A stretch of DNA of 64,000 nucleotides, from NCBI RefSeq assembly GCF_002890915.1, contig NZ_POUT01000008.1:1-64000 (forward strand), in the 5' to 3' direction. A program made the translations under genes and the position numbers. How positions within the stretch are numbered: position 1 is the stretch's first letter; each line of letters opens with the position of its first letter. Shown in pieces: positions 43,988 to 54,344 of the stretch. The notes beneath the pieces are model-generated. The model was not told where the DNA came from. It did not search any database and saw only the letters and a list, made by a program, of their open reading frames with translations. The DNA is from Stutzerimonas stutzeri (lineage in GTDB: Bacteria; Pseudomonadota; Gammaproteobacteria; Pseudomonadales; Pseudomonadaceae).

Positions 43988-45358
43988 TCAGTCCAGCATC
44001 GCCACGGGTGCATCGGTCAGCAGGGCGCTGCCGCCGTGCTGGGCGATGTGCTGCTCCGAGTCGCTTTTCTTCATGAAGGCCAGCACCTCGCCGCTGGTGT
44101 CCTTGACCAGGTAGGCCGCCTTGCCGAACAGCTTCAGGCCGGTGAGGTTGTCGTAGACGTAGGTGGCGTTGATGGCTTTGCCGGACGCCTTGGCGTCGGC
44201 TTCGGCGGCGAGCATGGCGGCGGTGCTGTCGTAGGCGACGATGCCCTGGTCCTGGAACCAGATCTCCGCCGGTTTGCGTCCTGGCGCGCGGGCGACCGGG
44301 CTGACCACGCTGGCGACCGCGGCGGCGTAGTCCAGGCCCATGTCGGCGTAGGCTTTCTTCAGGTAGCTGTCGTCGATCCAGGCGGCGAAATCCAGATCGG
44401 GGATCTGCATTTCCTGCTGCAGCAGGGCGTGGTCGTATTTCATCGCCTCGACCCACTGCGGCTTGATGCTCGCCTCCATGGTCGAAATGCCGCCCTGGCT
44501 GAAGTAGAGATAGAGCACCTCCTTCTCCACGCCGGTCCATTCGGCCACCTTTTCCGCGGCGCGCCGTGGGTCTTCGCTGATCCATTGCTGCGCGGCCAGG
44601 GTGGCCTTGAGCACGCCCTCGACCACCTCGGGGTACTGTCTGGCGAAGTCGTCGCGCACCACGATGCCGTGGAAGGTGGGGATGCCGGCCTCGCTGCCGT
44701 CGTAGATCTTCCGCGCGGTGCCGCGGAATTCCATGATCTCGGACCAGGGGCAGAAGTCGGCATGCGCGTCGATCTTGCCGGCGGCAATGTTCGCCGCGCC
44801 CACCGGGGGGCTCTGGTTGACCAGCGTCACCTTGTCGGACAGCCCGGCGTCGCGCAGCACCTTCAACGTCATGCCCCAGGCCGCACTGCCGACCGGCGTG
44901 GAGAGGTTCTTGCCGGCGAGGTCGGCGAGCGCCTGCACGGGGGAGTCCTTGGGCACCACGATGCCGTTGCCGGTGCCCTTGAGGTTGTAGCCGGTCACCG
45001 CGATGAAGCGCGTCTGCTGCTTGCCGGTGGCCTGGAACTTGGCGCCATTGACGATCAGCGGGTAGTCGCCCATGACACCGAAGTCGAGCTTGCCGGCGAG
45101 CATCTGGTTGGTGATCGGCGGGCCGGAATCGTAGTCGCGAAACTCGATCCGGTAGTCGGCGTCCGCGTACTTGCCCGTGTGCGGCAGGTGCTTGTCCAGC
45201 AGGTCGAGTTTCTCCAGCACGATGCCGCCGGAAACGGTGTTGGTGACCATGCTCTGATGGCCGATTCCGATGCGGATGGTTTCCGCTGCCAGCGGGCCGC
45301 TGAACAGCAGGATCGATCCGAGTAACGAGGTCGCAAGCAGGCTATTCCGGTTGTCCAT
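43988..45358 (-). CDS. ABC substrate-binding protein with NosL-like C-terminal extension
   Basis: 456 residues: signal peptide (cleavage after PLAA), an SsuA/TauA/NrtA-type binding domain (about 26-355, starting ETIRIGIGHQSMVTNTVSGGIVLEK) and an extra C-terminal domain (about 365-456: IWFQDQGIVAYDS, then ATYVYDNLTGLKLFGKAAYLV and HGGSALLTD) that resembles the NosL fold. Usual binding proteins of this class are 310-340 residues, so the tail is an addition. It is the first gene of the array and has a candidate GntR operator 27 bp upstream. The ligand is likely a small anion such as a sulfonate (inference). Confidence 0.85.
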   Translation of the reverse strand: MDNRNSLLATSLLGSILLFSGPLAAETIRIGIGHQSMVTNTVSGGIVLEKLDLLDKHLPHTGKYADADYRIEFRDYDSGPPITNQMLAGKLDFGVMGDYPLIVNGAKFQATGKQQTRFIAVTGYNLKGTGNGIVVPKDSPVQALADLAGKNLSTPVGSAAWGMTLKVLRDAGLSDKVTLVNQSPPVGAANIAAGKIDAHADFCPWSEIMEFRGTARKIYDGSEAGIPTFHGIVVRDDFARQYPEVVEGVLKATLAAQQWISEDPRRAAEKVAEWTGVEKEVLYLYFSQGGISTMEASIKPQWVEAMKYDHALLQQEMQIPDLDFAAWIDDSYLKKAYADMGLDYAAAVASVVSPVARAPGRKPAEIWFQDQGIVAYDSTAAMLAAEADAKASGKAINATYVYDNLTGLKLFGKAAYLVKDTSGEVLAFMKKSDSEQHIAQHGGSALLTDAPVAMLD

Positions 45359-45795
45359 TTGTCTTCACCTTGGCGGTTGAGCAACTTGTACTAACAGGGC
45401 ATGACGCCTGCTTTTGAAGGTGCACCGGCTGTGCCAGAACGCCGCGGTCAAGAGCTATGTCGCTGTTTTGAAAATGTATTCGGCCGGCTGGTTGACTGCT
45501 TGATCAACTCAATGAAGACGTGCTGTGCGCTCGTCGATGGTGCGCATCCAAGCCCACCGTTCCAGCGCGGCGCAGTAGGCGACACGCTCGATAGAACAAG
45601 TGAAACAAGTCTGCGACGGGAGGCGACCCTCCCGCCAGTTTCGAAGGGCTTGGCTGGTAGATCATCGATCGGGTACGACGCCCGTATTCACGAGCGGCAG
45701 CAAAGCTGATTGGCACCGGTGGGCGGTGTGCAAGCCTGGTCAGGCGCTGGGTTGAGAGGAGGTTGCCGGTCCGCAAGCACTAAGATGTCCTGACT
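45359..45795. other. 437-bp intergenic region
   Basis: Between the binding-protein start and the stop of the SGNH-hydrolase gene, both on the minus strand. It holds the GntR-type palindrome at 45385-45398 and a small hairpin CGGGAGG/CCTCCCG near 45616-45633. GC content is lower than in the genes around it. No convincing gene. Confidence 0.4.
45385..45398. promoter_or_regulatory. candidate GntR operator, site 2
   Basis: CTTGTACTAACAGG, 27 bp upstream of the binding-protein ATG, matches site 1 in 10 of 14 positions and keeps the TGT-N4-ACA half-sites. Confidence 0.5.
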
Positions 45796-47337
45796 TCAGC
45801 GCTCAGCATCCACCTCGATATCGAACGCGATGCTCCAGTTGTGCAGCGGGTAGGGCTTGTCCACCAGCGCCTCGATGTTCGCTTCCTTGGGCATGAGTTC
45901 GGGCAGGTATTCGTAGCTGGCGTCGGCGCGCATGGGGTCGCTGTCGCGTAGCTGGCCGGCGCCGCCGACCTGGTAGCTGGCGTAGGTGATGCGCGGCTGG
46001 CCGCTCAGTTCGCGGCCGGCGCGCAGGCGGACGATGGTGTCGGCGGCGAGCTCCACCGCGGCGATGGGGACTTCGCCCTGGTCGTCGTAGAGCAGGAAGC
46101 CCCTGTTCTTCACCTCGCTGGCCGTGTGCCCGAGGTAGGGTTTGTCGAAGGCCAGCGGCGGGTGCGGGACGTGGAAGTCGATCAGCACGTCGCGGCCGTC
46201 CACGGTGGCCTGGCGCGGCGCCAGCGGCTGCCAGTTCTTTCGTTCGACGACGACGTGGTGGTAGACCTTGCCGAGCATCTGGCCGAACCAGCGGTAGCCA
46301 TTCGCCGACAGGTGCACGCCCTTGTCGACGTAGGGGTAGACCGGGCCGGCAAGGAACCAGTTCGGCTCTTCCCGGGCCAGTTCCCATTGCGCCATGCCGA
46401 CGGCGAGCGAGCCGTCCTTCACCGAGGACTTGGCGTCGGTCTGGTAGCTGATGAAGGCCGGCATCTGTGGCTGCCCGGTGAGGGCTCGCGTGTCCGCGTA
46501 GAGGTCATCGCGCAGCTGGCGCATCAGTTGTTTGTAGCGGGCCTTGTCGTTCACCCCGCCGTTGGTCTGCGAGTAGTCGTATTCGCCCTGCATCCAGAAG
46601 AAGGCGCTGACGGCGTAGCTGGCGTTCTCGGCGTCGGCGAGTGCCTTCGCCTGGTCCATGGCCTGCGTCACCCGGCGGTATTCGTGGGTGCCACCGCTCT
46701 TCGACAACTGGGTGATCGAGCGGCCGGAGGTCGAGGCGTTGCTGGCGACGAACAGGTGCTCGGGATCGGTATCGCTGCCGTGCTGGTGCAGGTACAGGCG
46801 CCGGGCCATGTTCAGCGCGCCGACGTCCACCGATTCGCCTTCCTCCTGGGCGTGCGCGTCCAGCTGCGCGACCTGGTCCCGTTCGAGGATGACCTGCGCA
46901 TCGTCCTTGCGCTGCACCACCGCCCGCAGAGGGGCGAAGGCGGCCTCGCCGACCGGCTTGAACGCGGCGCCGCTGTAGGTCGCCGAGCGCACCGCCTGGC
47001 CGAGCATGAGGTTGTCGTAGCGCGGCTGGCTGGACAACGCCGGCCAGCCTTCGGCCGCCGAGGCGAGCGACTGGCCGTAGGTGATGATGTGGTTGTACTT
47101 CGCCGTCGGCGCGGCCGACAGCCGGTTCGGCTCCGCCATCAGCTGTGCGCTCAGGCGCTTGTTCTGCGCGTCGCGCTCGGCGAGTGGGCCGTTCGTCGCG
47201 AAGGCGGGCAGGGCAATGGTCGCCGCCAGCAGCGCGACGACTCCGCTGCGCAGGTATCCGCCACGTCGCGCAGGGCGCTTTCCTGCCCGGGGCAGGGCGC
47301 ACGACACCATTGGTTTCTCGTCCCGTTTCGACCGCAT
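45796..47337 (-). CDS. secreted SGNH/sialate O-acetylesterase-like hydrolase
   Basis: 513 residues. Twin-Arg-rich basic N terminus (GKRPARRGGYLRSGVVALLAATIALPAFA) forms a long signal peptide. The catalytic domain shows the SGNH blocks: IITYGQSLASAAEG (nucleophile Ser in GQS, about 84-97), FFWMQGEYDYSQ (oxyanion/Gln-Gly-Glu block, about 245-256) and DKGVHLSANGY (His block V, about 345-355). The remainder is a beta-rich C-terminal domain. It may deacetylate or de-esterify carbohydrates. GGAG lies 5 nt before the first ATG; a second in-frame ATG at 47310 is possible. It is divergent from the siderophore operon. Confidence 0.75.
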   Translation of the reverse strand: MRSKRDEKPMVSCALPRAGKRPARRGGYLRSGVVALLAATIALPAFATNGPLAERDAQNKRLSAQLMAEPNRLSAAPTAKYNHIITYGQSLASAAEGWPALSSQPRYDNLMLGQAVRSATYSGAAFKPVGEAAFAPLRAVVQRKDDAQVILERDQVAQLDAHAQEEGESVDVGALNMARRLYLHQHGSDTDPEHLFVASNASTSGRSITQLSKSGGTHEYRRVTQAMDQAKALADAENASYAVSAFFWMQGEYDYSQTNGGVNDKARYKQLMRQLRDDLYADTRALTGQPQMPAFISYQTDAKSSVKDGSLAVGMAQWELAREEPNWFLAGPVYPYVDKGVHLSANGYRWFGQMLGKVYHHVVVERKNWQPLAPRQATVDGRDVLIDFHVPHPPLAFDKPYLGHTASEVKNRGFLLYDDQGEVPIAAVELAADTIVRLRAGRELSGQPRITYASYQVGGAGQLRDSDPMRADASYEYLPELMPKEANIEALVDKPYPLHNWSIAFDIEVDAER

Positions 47338-47507
47338 TTCGGCTCCGTTTGCCTCTTGCTGGAAGCCGTTTCGACGATGACCCGCTGCAGAAGTTCGGTG
47401 TCACGTGGCCTTCGGCGATGGCTATTTGACACTTCGATCGGCTGCGCAAATCGCCTTGAAATAATTTGACGCATCTACGGCGTCTGGCTACATTCGCTGT
47501 CTTGATC

Positions 47508-47526
47508 GCAAATGATAATAATTCTG
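47508..47526. promoter_or_regulatory. Fur box before the siderophore operon
   Basis: GCAAATGATAATAATTCTG matches the 19-bp Fur consensus GATAATGATAATCATTATC at 14 positions, including the central AATGATAAT. It is 27 bp before the GTG of the first gene, in an AT-rich promoter region, so iron repression of the whole operon is expected. Confidence 0.85.
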
Positions 47527-47553
47527 ATTAAGTTTACTTAAGAGGAGGTCGCG

Positions 47554-48726
47554 GTGAACGCATGGGCTCACGCTGTACCCTCTGGCTCCCATCGGGGCCG
47601 CATATTCGCTCCCAGTTTCCGTTTCTATTCGCCGTCGGGCGGAGTCGAGGCCAGCGGCTGTTTCGCCACGCTGGCGACGCCGGCCGAGGAGGATGGCCAG
47701 GCGCTCGAACGTAGCGTGCAGCAGGCCTTGGGCGAGGCGCGCGCGGCGGGGCTGGGCAATCCCGCCGTGGTCGGCGTGATTCCCTTCGACAAGTGGCAGC
47801 CGTCGCAGCTGTTCGTACCGCGGCACCTGGCCTTCCTGCCGCCGGCGTCGCCGCCGACGTCGATCTGCGGCCTGCCTTGTGGTGCGGCGCGCAGTTGTAT
47901 CGAGCAGCCGGGCCGCGATGGTTTTCGCCAAGCGGTCAACCAGGCGCTGGACCTGCTGCGCGCCGGCCGTATCGACAAGGCGGTGCTGTCGCGGCTGTTG
48001 CAGCTGGAGTTCGACGAGCCGCCGTGCGCGCAGACGATCTTCCAGGGCCTGCGCCAGCAGAATCCCGAGGCCTATCACTTCGCCGTCGAGCTGCCCGATG
48101 ACGGCGTGCTGATCGGTGCCAGCCCCGAATTGCTGCTGCGCAAGCGCGGCCGGGCGTTTGCCAGCAACCCGCTGGCTGGCTCGGCCAGGCGCTCCGACGA
48201 TCCGCTGGCGGACGAGTGGGCGGCGCGAGGACTGCTGGATTCGGCCAAGGACCAGCACGAGCACCGCCTGGTCATCGAGGAGCTGGCCGGCCAGTTGCGC
48301 CCGCTGTGCCGCAGCCTGAGCGTCCCGCTGGCGCCGACGCTGCTCAAGACCGCCAGGCTCTGGCACCTGTCCACCCAGATCGAAGGCGAGCTGGAGGACG
48401 AGCTGTCCGCGTTGCGCCTGGCCTGCCGGCTGCACCCGACGCCGGCGCTGTGCGGCTTTCCCACCGCCGCGGCGAAGCAGGTGATCGCCGAACTGGAACC
48501 GTTCGACCGTGGCGTGTTCGGCGGCATCGTCGGTTGGTGCGATGCCGCCGGCAACGGCGAGTGGGCGGTGGTGATCCGCTGCGGCATCATCCAGCAGACC
48601 CGCGTGCGCCTGTTCGCCGGCGCCGGCCTGGTCAGCGCCTCCTGCCCGGAAGCGGAGTGGCACGAGACCGGCACCAAGCTCGGCACCATGCTCGCCGCCT
48701 TCGGCCTCGACAAGGAGGCGGTGTGA
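47554..48726 (+). CDS. entC/dhbC-like: isochorismate synthase
   Basis: 390-residue chorismate-binding enzyme that converts chorismate to isochorismate, first step of 2,3-dihydroxybenzoate (DHB) synthesis. Recognisable are [14 protein letters not shown], the [12 protein letters not shown] motif, [19 protein letters not shown] and the C-terminal [14 protein letters not shown], followed by [40 protein letters not shown] and the Glu-rich end. GTG start with AGAGGAGG 6 nt upstream. Overlaps the next gene by 4 bp. First gene behind the Fur box. Confidence 0.93.
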   Translation: MNAWAHAVPSGSHRGRIFAPSFRFYSPSGGVEASGCFATLATPAEEDGQALERSVQQALGEARAAGLGNPAVVGVIPFDKWQPSQLFVPRHLAFLPPASPPTSICGLPCGAARSCIEQPGRDGFRQAVNQALDLLRAGRIDKAVLSRLLQLEFDEPPCAQTIFQGLRQQNPEAYHFAVELPDDGVLIGASPELLLRKRGRAFASNPLAGSARRSDDPLADEWAARGLLDSAKDQHEHRLVIEELAGQLRPLCRSLSVPLAPTLLKTARLWHLSTQIEGELEDELSALRLACRLHPTPALCGFPTAAAKQVIAELEPFDRGVFGGIVGWCDAAGNGEWAVVIRCGIIQQTRVRLFAGAGLVSASCPEAEWHETGTKLGTMLAAFGLDKEAV

Positions 48727-50351
48727 GCCTGATTCCCTTCACCCGCTGGCCCGCCGCGTTCGCCGAGCGCTACCGGCAGGCCGGCTACTGGATCGGCGAG
48801 CCGCTCAGCCACATGCTCGCGGTCCAGGTCGAAACGCAGCCGGACGCCATCGCCGTGGTCTGTGGCGAGCGCGAACTGAGCTACGCCGAGCTGGATGCGC
48901 TGTCCAGCAACCTCGCCCGGCGCCTGGCCAACCACGGCCTCGGCCAGGGCGATCGGGCGCTGGTGCAGCTGGGCAACCAGGCCGAGCTGTACATCGTCTT
49001 CTTCGCCCTGCTCAAGGCCGGGATCGCGCCGGTCAACGCGCTGTTCAGCCACAGCCGGCTGGAGCTGCACGCCTATGCCGAACAGATCCGCCCGCGCCTG
49101 CTGATCGCCAGCCGCCTGCACCCGCTGTTCCGGAACGACGACCTGTTCCTCGCCGAGCTGCAGCAACGGGTGCCGGAGCTCGACACGCCGTTGCTGCACG
49201 CCGATGGCCAGGCGCAGCGCAGCCTGGCGGCCTGGCTGCAGCCGGTCGCGGCCGAGCGCGATTTCGCGCCGACGCCGGCGGACGAGGTGGCGTTCTTCCA
49301 GCTTTCCGGCGGCAGCACCGGCACGCCGAAGCTGATCCCGCGCACCCACGACGACTACTACTACAGCGTGCGCCGCAGCGTGGAGCTGTGCGGCTTCGAC
49401 CGCGACACCCGCTACCTCTGCGCGCTGCCGGCGGCACACAACTTCCCGCTCAGCTCGCCGGGCGCGCTGGGCGTGTTCGTCGCCGGCGGGCGCGTGGTGC
49501 TGGCGCCCGATCCGGGCCCGGCCAGCTGTTTCCCGCTGATCGCCGCGCAGCGGGTCGACGTCGCCGCGCTGGTGCCGCCGGCGCTGTCGCTGTGGCTGCA
49601 GGCTGCGCCCGGCCACGAGGTCGAACTGGCGTCGCTGCGGCTGCTGCAGGTCGGCGGCGCCCGGTTGCCGGACGCGCAGGCGCGGCGCATCCCGCAGGTG
49701 CTCGGTTGTCGCCTGCAACAGGTGTTCGGCATGGCCGAGGGGCTGGTCAACTACACCCGCCTGGACGATGACGACGCGCACGTCTACCTGACCCAGGGCC
49801 GGCCGATGAGCCCGGACGACGAGGTCAGGGTGGTCGACCGCGACGGCCGTCCGGTGGCGCCGGGGCAGGTCGGTGCACTGCTGACCCGCGGCCCCTACAC
49901 CATCCGCGGCTACTTCCAGAGCCCCGAACACAACGCCCAGGCCTTCGACGCCGAGGGTTTCTACCGCTCCGGCGACCTGGTGCAGCTGCGCGCGGACGGC
50001 TACCTGGTGGTGGTCGGGCGGATCAAGGACCAGATCAACCGCGGCGGCGAGAAGATCGCCGCCGAGGAGGTGGAAAACCTGCTCATGGCGCACCCGGCCG
50101 TTACCCACGCCGCGCTGGTGTCCATGCCCGACGAGACGATGGGCGAGAAGAGCTGCGCCTTCGTCGTCAGCGCCGACCCGGCGCTCAAGGGCGTCGCCCT
50201 GCGCAGATACCTGCGTGGCCTCGGGCTCGCCGACTACAAGCTGCCGGACCGCATCGAGCGGGTTGCCGCACTGCCCATGACGGCGGTGGGCAAGGTGGAC
50301 AAGACCCGCCTGCGCCGCCACCTCGCCGAACGATTGACCGTTACCGAATAA
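48723..50351 (+). CDS. entE/dhbE-like: 2,3-dihydroxybenzoate-AMP ligase
   Basis: 542-residue stand-alone adenylation enzyme that activates DHB and loads it on the aryl carrier protein. Key stretches are [20 protein letters not shown] (P-loop region), HNFPLSSPG, the aryl-acid signature of DHB/salicylate ligases, [40 protein letters not shown] and the catalytic Lys in [15 protein letters not shown] start overlapping the entC stop (GTGA), hence coupled. Confidence 0.94.
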   Translation: MSLIPFTRWPAAFAERYRQAGYWIGEPLSHMLAVQVETQPDAIAVVCGERELSYAELDALSSNLARRLANHGLGQGDRALVQLGNQAELYIVFFALLKAGIAPVNALFSHSRLELHAYAEQIRPRLLIASRLHPLFRNDDLFLAELQQRVPELDTPLLHADGQAQRSLAAWLQPVAAERDFAPTPADEVAFFQLSGGSTGTPKLIPRTHDDYYYSVRRSVELCGFDRDTRYLCALPAAHNFPLSSPGALGVFVAGGRVVLAPDPGPASCFPLIAAQRVDVAALVPPALSLWLQAAPGHEVELASLRLLQVGGARLPDAQARRIPQVLGCRLQQVFGMAEGLVNYTRLDDDDAHVYLTQGRPMSPDDEVRVVDRDGRPVAPGQVGALLTRGPYTIRGYFQSPEHNAQAFDAEGFYRSGDLVQLRADGYLVVVGRIKDQINRGGEKIAAEEVENLLMAHPAVTHAALVSMPDETMGEKSCAFVVSADPALKGVALRRYLRGLGLADYKLPDRIERVAALPMTAVGKVDKTRLRRHLAERLTVTE

Positions 50352-50363
50352 GGACTTCGCATC

Positions 50364-51236
50364 ATGGCTATTCCCTCTCTCACGCCTTACGCACTGCCGG
50401 CCGAATGGGCGGTGAACAAAGTCCAGTGGCCGGTCGAACCTGGCCGCGCGGTGCTGCTGATCCATGACATGCAGGACTATTTCTGCGATTTCTGGGGCGC
50501 GGACAGCCCCTTCGTCACCGCGCTGGTCGAGCGCCTGGCCGCCGTGCGCGAGCGCTGCAAGGCGCTGGGCATTCCGCTGGTCTACACCGCCCAGCCCGGC
50601 CAGCAGGCCGCCGGCGAGCGGGCGCTGCTCAACGACATGTGGGGCCCCGGCCTCACCCAGCACCCGGCGCGCCAGGGCATCGTCACCGGCCTCGCGCCGG
50701 CGGCGGACGACACGGTACTGGTCAAATGGCGCTACAGCGCCTTCCAGCGTTCACCGCTGGAGCACATGCTGCGCGAACTGGGCCGCGACCAACTGATCAT
50801 CGGCGGCATCTACGGCCACATCGGTTGCCTGATGACCGCCTGCGACGCCTTCATGCGCGACATCCAGCCGTTCCTGCTGGCCGACGGCATCGCCGATTTC
50901 AGCCAGGCCGACCACCAGATGGCGCTGAACTACGTGGCCACCCGTTGCGGCCGGGTCATCGAATGCCGCGAGGTGCTCGAACTGGGCCGCGCGGCGCGCC
51001 TGGCGCTGACCCGCGAGGCCCTGCAGGCGCGCCTGCTGGGCATGCTCGACGAGATCGACGAGCCGTTCGACCCCGACGAGAACCTGCTGGACTACGGCCT
51101 GGACTCGATCCAGGTGATGGCGCTGCTCAGCGAATGGCGCGAGCAGGGGCTGGAACTGAGCTTCACCGACCTGGCCAAGACGCCGACCCTCAACGGCTGG
51201 TGGGCGCAGATCCAGCAGCACGGAGGTGCCGCATGA
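50364..51236 (+). CDS. entB/dhbB-like: isochorismatase with aryl carrier domain
   Basis: 290 residues. The isochorismatase domain (about 1-210) has [11 protein letters not shown] (Asp35), VKWRYSAF (Lys121) and [15 protein letters not shown]. The C-terminal aryl carrier domain (about 215-290) has the phosphopantetheine site [10 protein letters not shown] with Ser248. It makes 2,3-dihydro-DHB and then carries DHB to the NRPS. Its TGA overlaps the NRPS ATG (ATGA). Confidence 0.94.
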   Translation: MAIPSLTPYALPAEWAVNKVQWPVEPGRAVLLIHDMQDYFCDFWGADSPFVTALVERLAAVRERCKALGIPLVYTAQPGQQAAGERALLNDMWGPGLTQHPARQGIVTGLAPAADDTVLVKWRYSAFQRSPLEHMLRELGRDQLIIGGIYGHIGCLMTACDAFMRDIQPFLLADGIADFSQADHQMALNYVATRCGRVIECREVLELGRAARLALTREALQARLLGMLDEIDEPFDPDENLLDYGLDSIQVMALLSEWREQGLELSFTDLAKTPTLNGWWAQIQQHGGAA

Positions 51237-54200
51237 GGCCGCTGGGCAATGCGCAGCAGGGCCTGTGGTACGGCTACCTGCTCAACGAAGACCGCGCCAT
51301 GTTCAACACCGCCGAATGCATCGCCTTCGCCGGCACGGTGCAGGCGCCGCTGCTGATCGCCGCCGTGCGGCGGGCGGTGGGCGAATGCGAGGCGCTGGCC
51401 GGGCGCTATGTCGTCGACGGCGAGGCGGTATTCTTCGAGCCCTGCGAACTGCCGCTGGACGTGGCACGGCTGGACGTGCCGGCGTTCGCCGATGCCGAGG
51501 CCTGGGTGCGCGACTGGGCGCTGGCCGACATCCGCCAGCCGTTCGACCTGGAGCGCGAGCTGGCCTGCCGCTTCGTGCTGCTGCAGGCCGCCGGGCAGGA
51601 TTTCCTCTACAGCTGCGTGCACCACATCGCCCTCGACGGCTACGGCACCAACCTGCTCTACCAGCGCATCGCCGAACTCTACGGCGCCGCCGTGCGCGGC
51701 GAGCCGGCGCCAGCCTGCGGCTTCGGCCGCTACGCCGAGGTGCTCGCCGAGGACGCCGCGCGCGACGCCCAGGGGCGAACCGCCGCCGCGCGCGGCTACT
51801 GGCTGGAGGCCTTCTCGCGGCTGCCGGCGCCAGTCAGCTTCAGCGAGCGCAGCGCGCCGATCTCGGCGACCTTCGTCCGCCACGGCGCGCGCTTTCCGGC
51901 GCCGCTGTGGCAGGCGCTGAACGCCACCGCCCAAGCCCATGGCGTCGGCTGGGCCGACCTGCTGCTGGCCGGGCTCAGTGCCCAACTGCGCCAGGTCAGC
52001 GGCAGCGACGCCCAGGTACTCGGGCTGATGGTGATGAACCGCATCGGCTCGGCCGCGTTCAACGTGCCCTGTATGCAGATGAACATCGCCCCGCTGTGCC
52101 TGGAAACGGACGGTGGCGCCGACCTGATCGCCAGCGCCCGGAGCATCGCCAAGCTGCGCCGTGGCAGCCGCAAGCACCAGCATTACCGCTACGAAGCGCT
52201 GCGCCGCGACCTCGGGCGCGTCGGCGGGGAGCAGCGGCTGTTCGGCCCGCTGGTCAACATCATGCCGTTCGACCGCCCGCTGGCCTACGGCGAGCTGCCG
52301 GCGCGCACGCTGAACCTCAGCGCCGGGCCGGTGGAGGACCTGACCCTGGAGGTGCAGGTCGGCACCGACGGCATCCCGCAGCTGGACTACGACGCCAACC
52401 CGGCCTGCTACAGCGCCGCGCACCTGCAAGCGCTGCAGGAAGAATTGTTCGAGCTGCTCGGCCGCTGGCTGGCGGAACCCGAGGCGCCGCGCGACAGGCT
52501 GCTCGAGGCCTGGATGGCCGACTACCGGTTTCGCCAGCGGCTGAACGCGCCGCCAGCCGAGCAGGCGCAGCTGGGCGAGGTGCCCAGCGTGCTGGCGGCG
52601 ATCCGCAGCCACGCCGAACGCCAACCGGAGCGCATCGCGCTGTGCCAGGGCGAGCGCCGGCTGAACTATGCCGCGCTGCTGGCGCGCGCCGAGGAAATCG
52701 CCGCGGCGTTGGCGGAGCAGGGCGTGCGGCCCGGCGAGCGGGTCGGGGTGATGCTCGCGCGTTCGCCCGAGGCGATCCTCGCCTTGCTCGGCGTGCTGCT
52801 GGCCGGCGCCGTCTACGTGCCGCTGGATGCCGAGCAGCCGGCCGAGCGCCAGCGGCTGATCTGCACCACCGCGCAACTGGCGCGGGTGATCACCGAGGCG
52901 GCCTACCGCCATCGCCTGGCGGACAGCTACACCGGGCCGATCCAGCTGCTCGGCCAGCTCGCCAGCCATGAGCGCCGGCATGCGCCGCGCAGCGGCGAGG
53001 CGGCGGCCTACCTGATGTTCACCTCCGGCTCCACCGGCGCGCCGAAGGGCGTGGAGATCAGCCATCGCGCGCTGGATCATTTCAGTGCGGCGGCGCGGCT
53101 GCGCTACGGCGTGACGGCGGACGACCGGATGCTGCAGTTCGCGCCGTTCAACTTCGACGCCAGCATCGAGGAAGTCTTCGTCAGCCTGAGCGCCGGCGCC
53201 ACCCTGGTGCTGCGCACCGATGCGCTGCTGCAGTCGATCGATGCCTTCGTCGATGGGCTCCAGAAGCAGGCGATCGGTATCGTCGACCTGCCCACGGCGT
53301 TCTGGAACGAATGGGTGGTGGCGCTGCGCAGCGGCCAGGCACGGATTCCGGCCGGGCTGAAGACGGTGATCATCGGCGGCGAGGCGGTATTCCCCGAACA
53401 GCTGGCCGCCTGGCAGCGCGTGGCCGGGCCGCAGTTGCGGCTGATCAACACCTATGGGCCGACCGAGGCCACGGTGGTCGCCAGCAGCTGCGACCTGCAG
53501 CAGGTCGATGCCAGCGCCGCCTGCCTGCCCATCGGCCAGCCGCTGGCGACGGTGCAGGCGCTGGTGCTCGAACGCGGCGACCGCCCGGCCGCCGAAGGCG
53601 AGCTGGTGCTCTGCGGTCCGCAATTGGCCAACGGTTATCTCAACAGCGACTCCGCGGCCTTCGCCCGCCTGCGCATCGGCGCGCAGGAGGAGATGGTCTA
53701 CCGCACCGGCGACCGTGTGCGCCACGTCGATGGCCAGCTGGTCTACCTCGGCCGGCTGGACAACGAATTCAAGATCAGCGGCTACCGCATCCAGCCCGGC
53801 GAAGTCGAGGCGCGCCTGCTGGCGCTGGACGGCGTCGACGAAGCCTGCGTGCTCGGCCTGGAACTGGGCGGCGGCCTGCGCCGGCTGGTGGCCTTCGTCG
53901 CCGGCCCCTGCGACGACCTGCGGGCGATCCGCCGCGCACTGGGCCAGGTGCTGCCGGCGGCGATGGTGCCGACCGACTACCGCCACTACCGCGCCCTGCC
54001 GCGCACCGGCAGCAACAAGCTCGACCGCAAGCGCCTGCAGGCCGAGTACCTGCAGGGCGCGACCACGCGGGCGCTGGACGATGCCACCCAGCAGCGGGTC
54101 AGCGCCATCTGGCAGCAGATCCTCGGCGTCGGCGGCATCCAGGCGCAGGACAACTTCTTCGAACTCGGCGGCCAGTCGTTGCAGACGATCCAGATCGTCA

Positions 54201-54334
54201 ACCGCCTGGCCGCCGAGTTCGGCACCGCGGTGAAGGTCTCGGACGTGTTCGACAACCCCTGTCTGGCGGACTTCTGCCGCTTCCTCGACAGCCGCCTGCG
54301 GCAGGGGCAAGCGCAGGTGGAAACGGTCTGGTGA
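51233..54334 (+). CDS. NRPS C-A-PCP, predicted lysine-activating
   Basis: 1033 residues. The condensation domain (about 1-430, HHIALDG at 130-136) resembles the EntF/starter type that accepts an aryl acyl group. The adenylation domain (about 445-940) has [11 protein letters not shown] at 596-606 and YGPTEAT at 741-747. Reading the specificity positions gives D642 A643 E646 D685 I713 G715 T740 V748 V749 + Lys, DAEDIGTVVK, close to lysine codes of myxochelin/azotochelin-type enzymes as I recall them. The PCP carries Ser982 in LGGQS, a variant of GGxS. No thioesterase or reductase follows. Expected product step: DHB joined to lysine. Confidence 0.88.
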   Translation: MRPLGNAQQGLWYGYLLNEDRAMFNTAECIAFAGTVQAPLLIAAVRRAVGECEALAGRYVVDGEAVFFEPCELPLDVARLDVPAFADAEAWVRDWALADIRQPFDLERELACRFVLLQAAGQDFLYSCVHHIALDGYGTNLLYQRIAELYGAAVRGEPAPACGFGRYAEVLAEDAARDAQGRTAAARGYWLEAFSRLPAPVSFSERSAPISATFVRHGARFPAPLWQALNATAQAHGVGWADLLLAGLSAQLRQVSGSDAQVLGLMVMNRIGSAAFNVPCMQMNIAPLCLETDGGADLIASARSIAKLRRGSRKHQHYRYEALRRDLGRVGGEQRLFGPLVNIMPFDRPLAYGELPARTLNLSAGPVEDLTLEVQVGTDGIPQLDYDANPACYSAAHLQALQEELFELLGRWLAEPEAPRDRLLEAWMADYRFRQRLNAPPAEQAQLGEVPSVLAAIRSHAERQPERIALCQGERRLNYAALLARAEEIAAALAEQGVRPGERVGVMLARSPEAILALLGVLLAGAVYVPLDAEQPAERQRLICTTAQLARVITEAAYRHRLADSYTGPIQLLGQLASHERRHAPRSGEAAAYLMFTSGSTGAPKGVEISHRALDHFSAAARLRYGVTADDRMLQFAPFNFDASIEEVFVSLSAGATLVLRTDALLQSIDAFVDGLQKQAIGIVDLPTAFWNEWVVALRSGQARIPAGLKTVIIGGEAVFPEQLAAWQRVAGPQLRLINTYGPTEATVVASSCDLQQVDASAACLPIGQPLATVQALVLERGDRPAAEGELVLCGPQLANGYLNSDSAAFARLRIGAQEEMVYRTGDRVRHVDGQLVYLGRLDNEFKISGYRIQPGEVEARLLALDGVDEACVLGLELGGGLRRLVAFVAGPCDDLRAIRRALGQVLPAAMVPTDYRHYRALPRTGSNKLDRKRLQAEYLQGATTRALDDATQQRVSAIWQQILGVGGIQAQDNFFELGGQSLQTIQIVNRLAAEFGTAVKVSDVFDNPCLADFCRFLDSRLRQGQAQVETVW

Positions 54335-54344
54335 GGAGAGGCGG

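Noticed and set aside
45715..45740. Sigma-54 promoter (TGGCAC at about 45715)
   Set aside because: The required TGC element at the correct spacing is missing.
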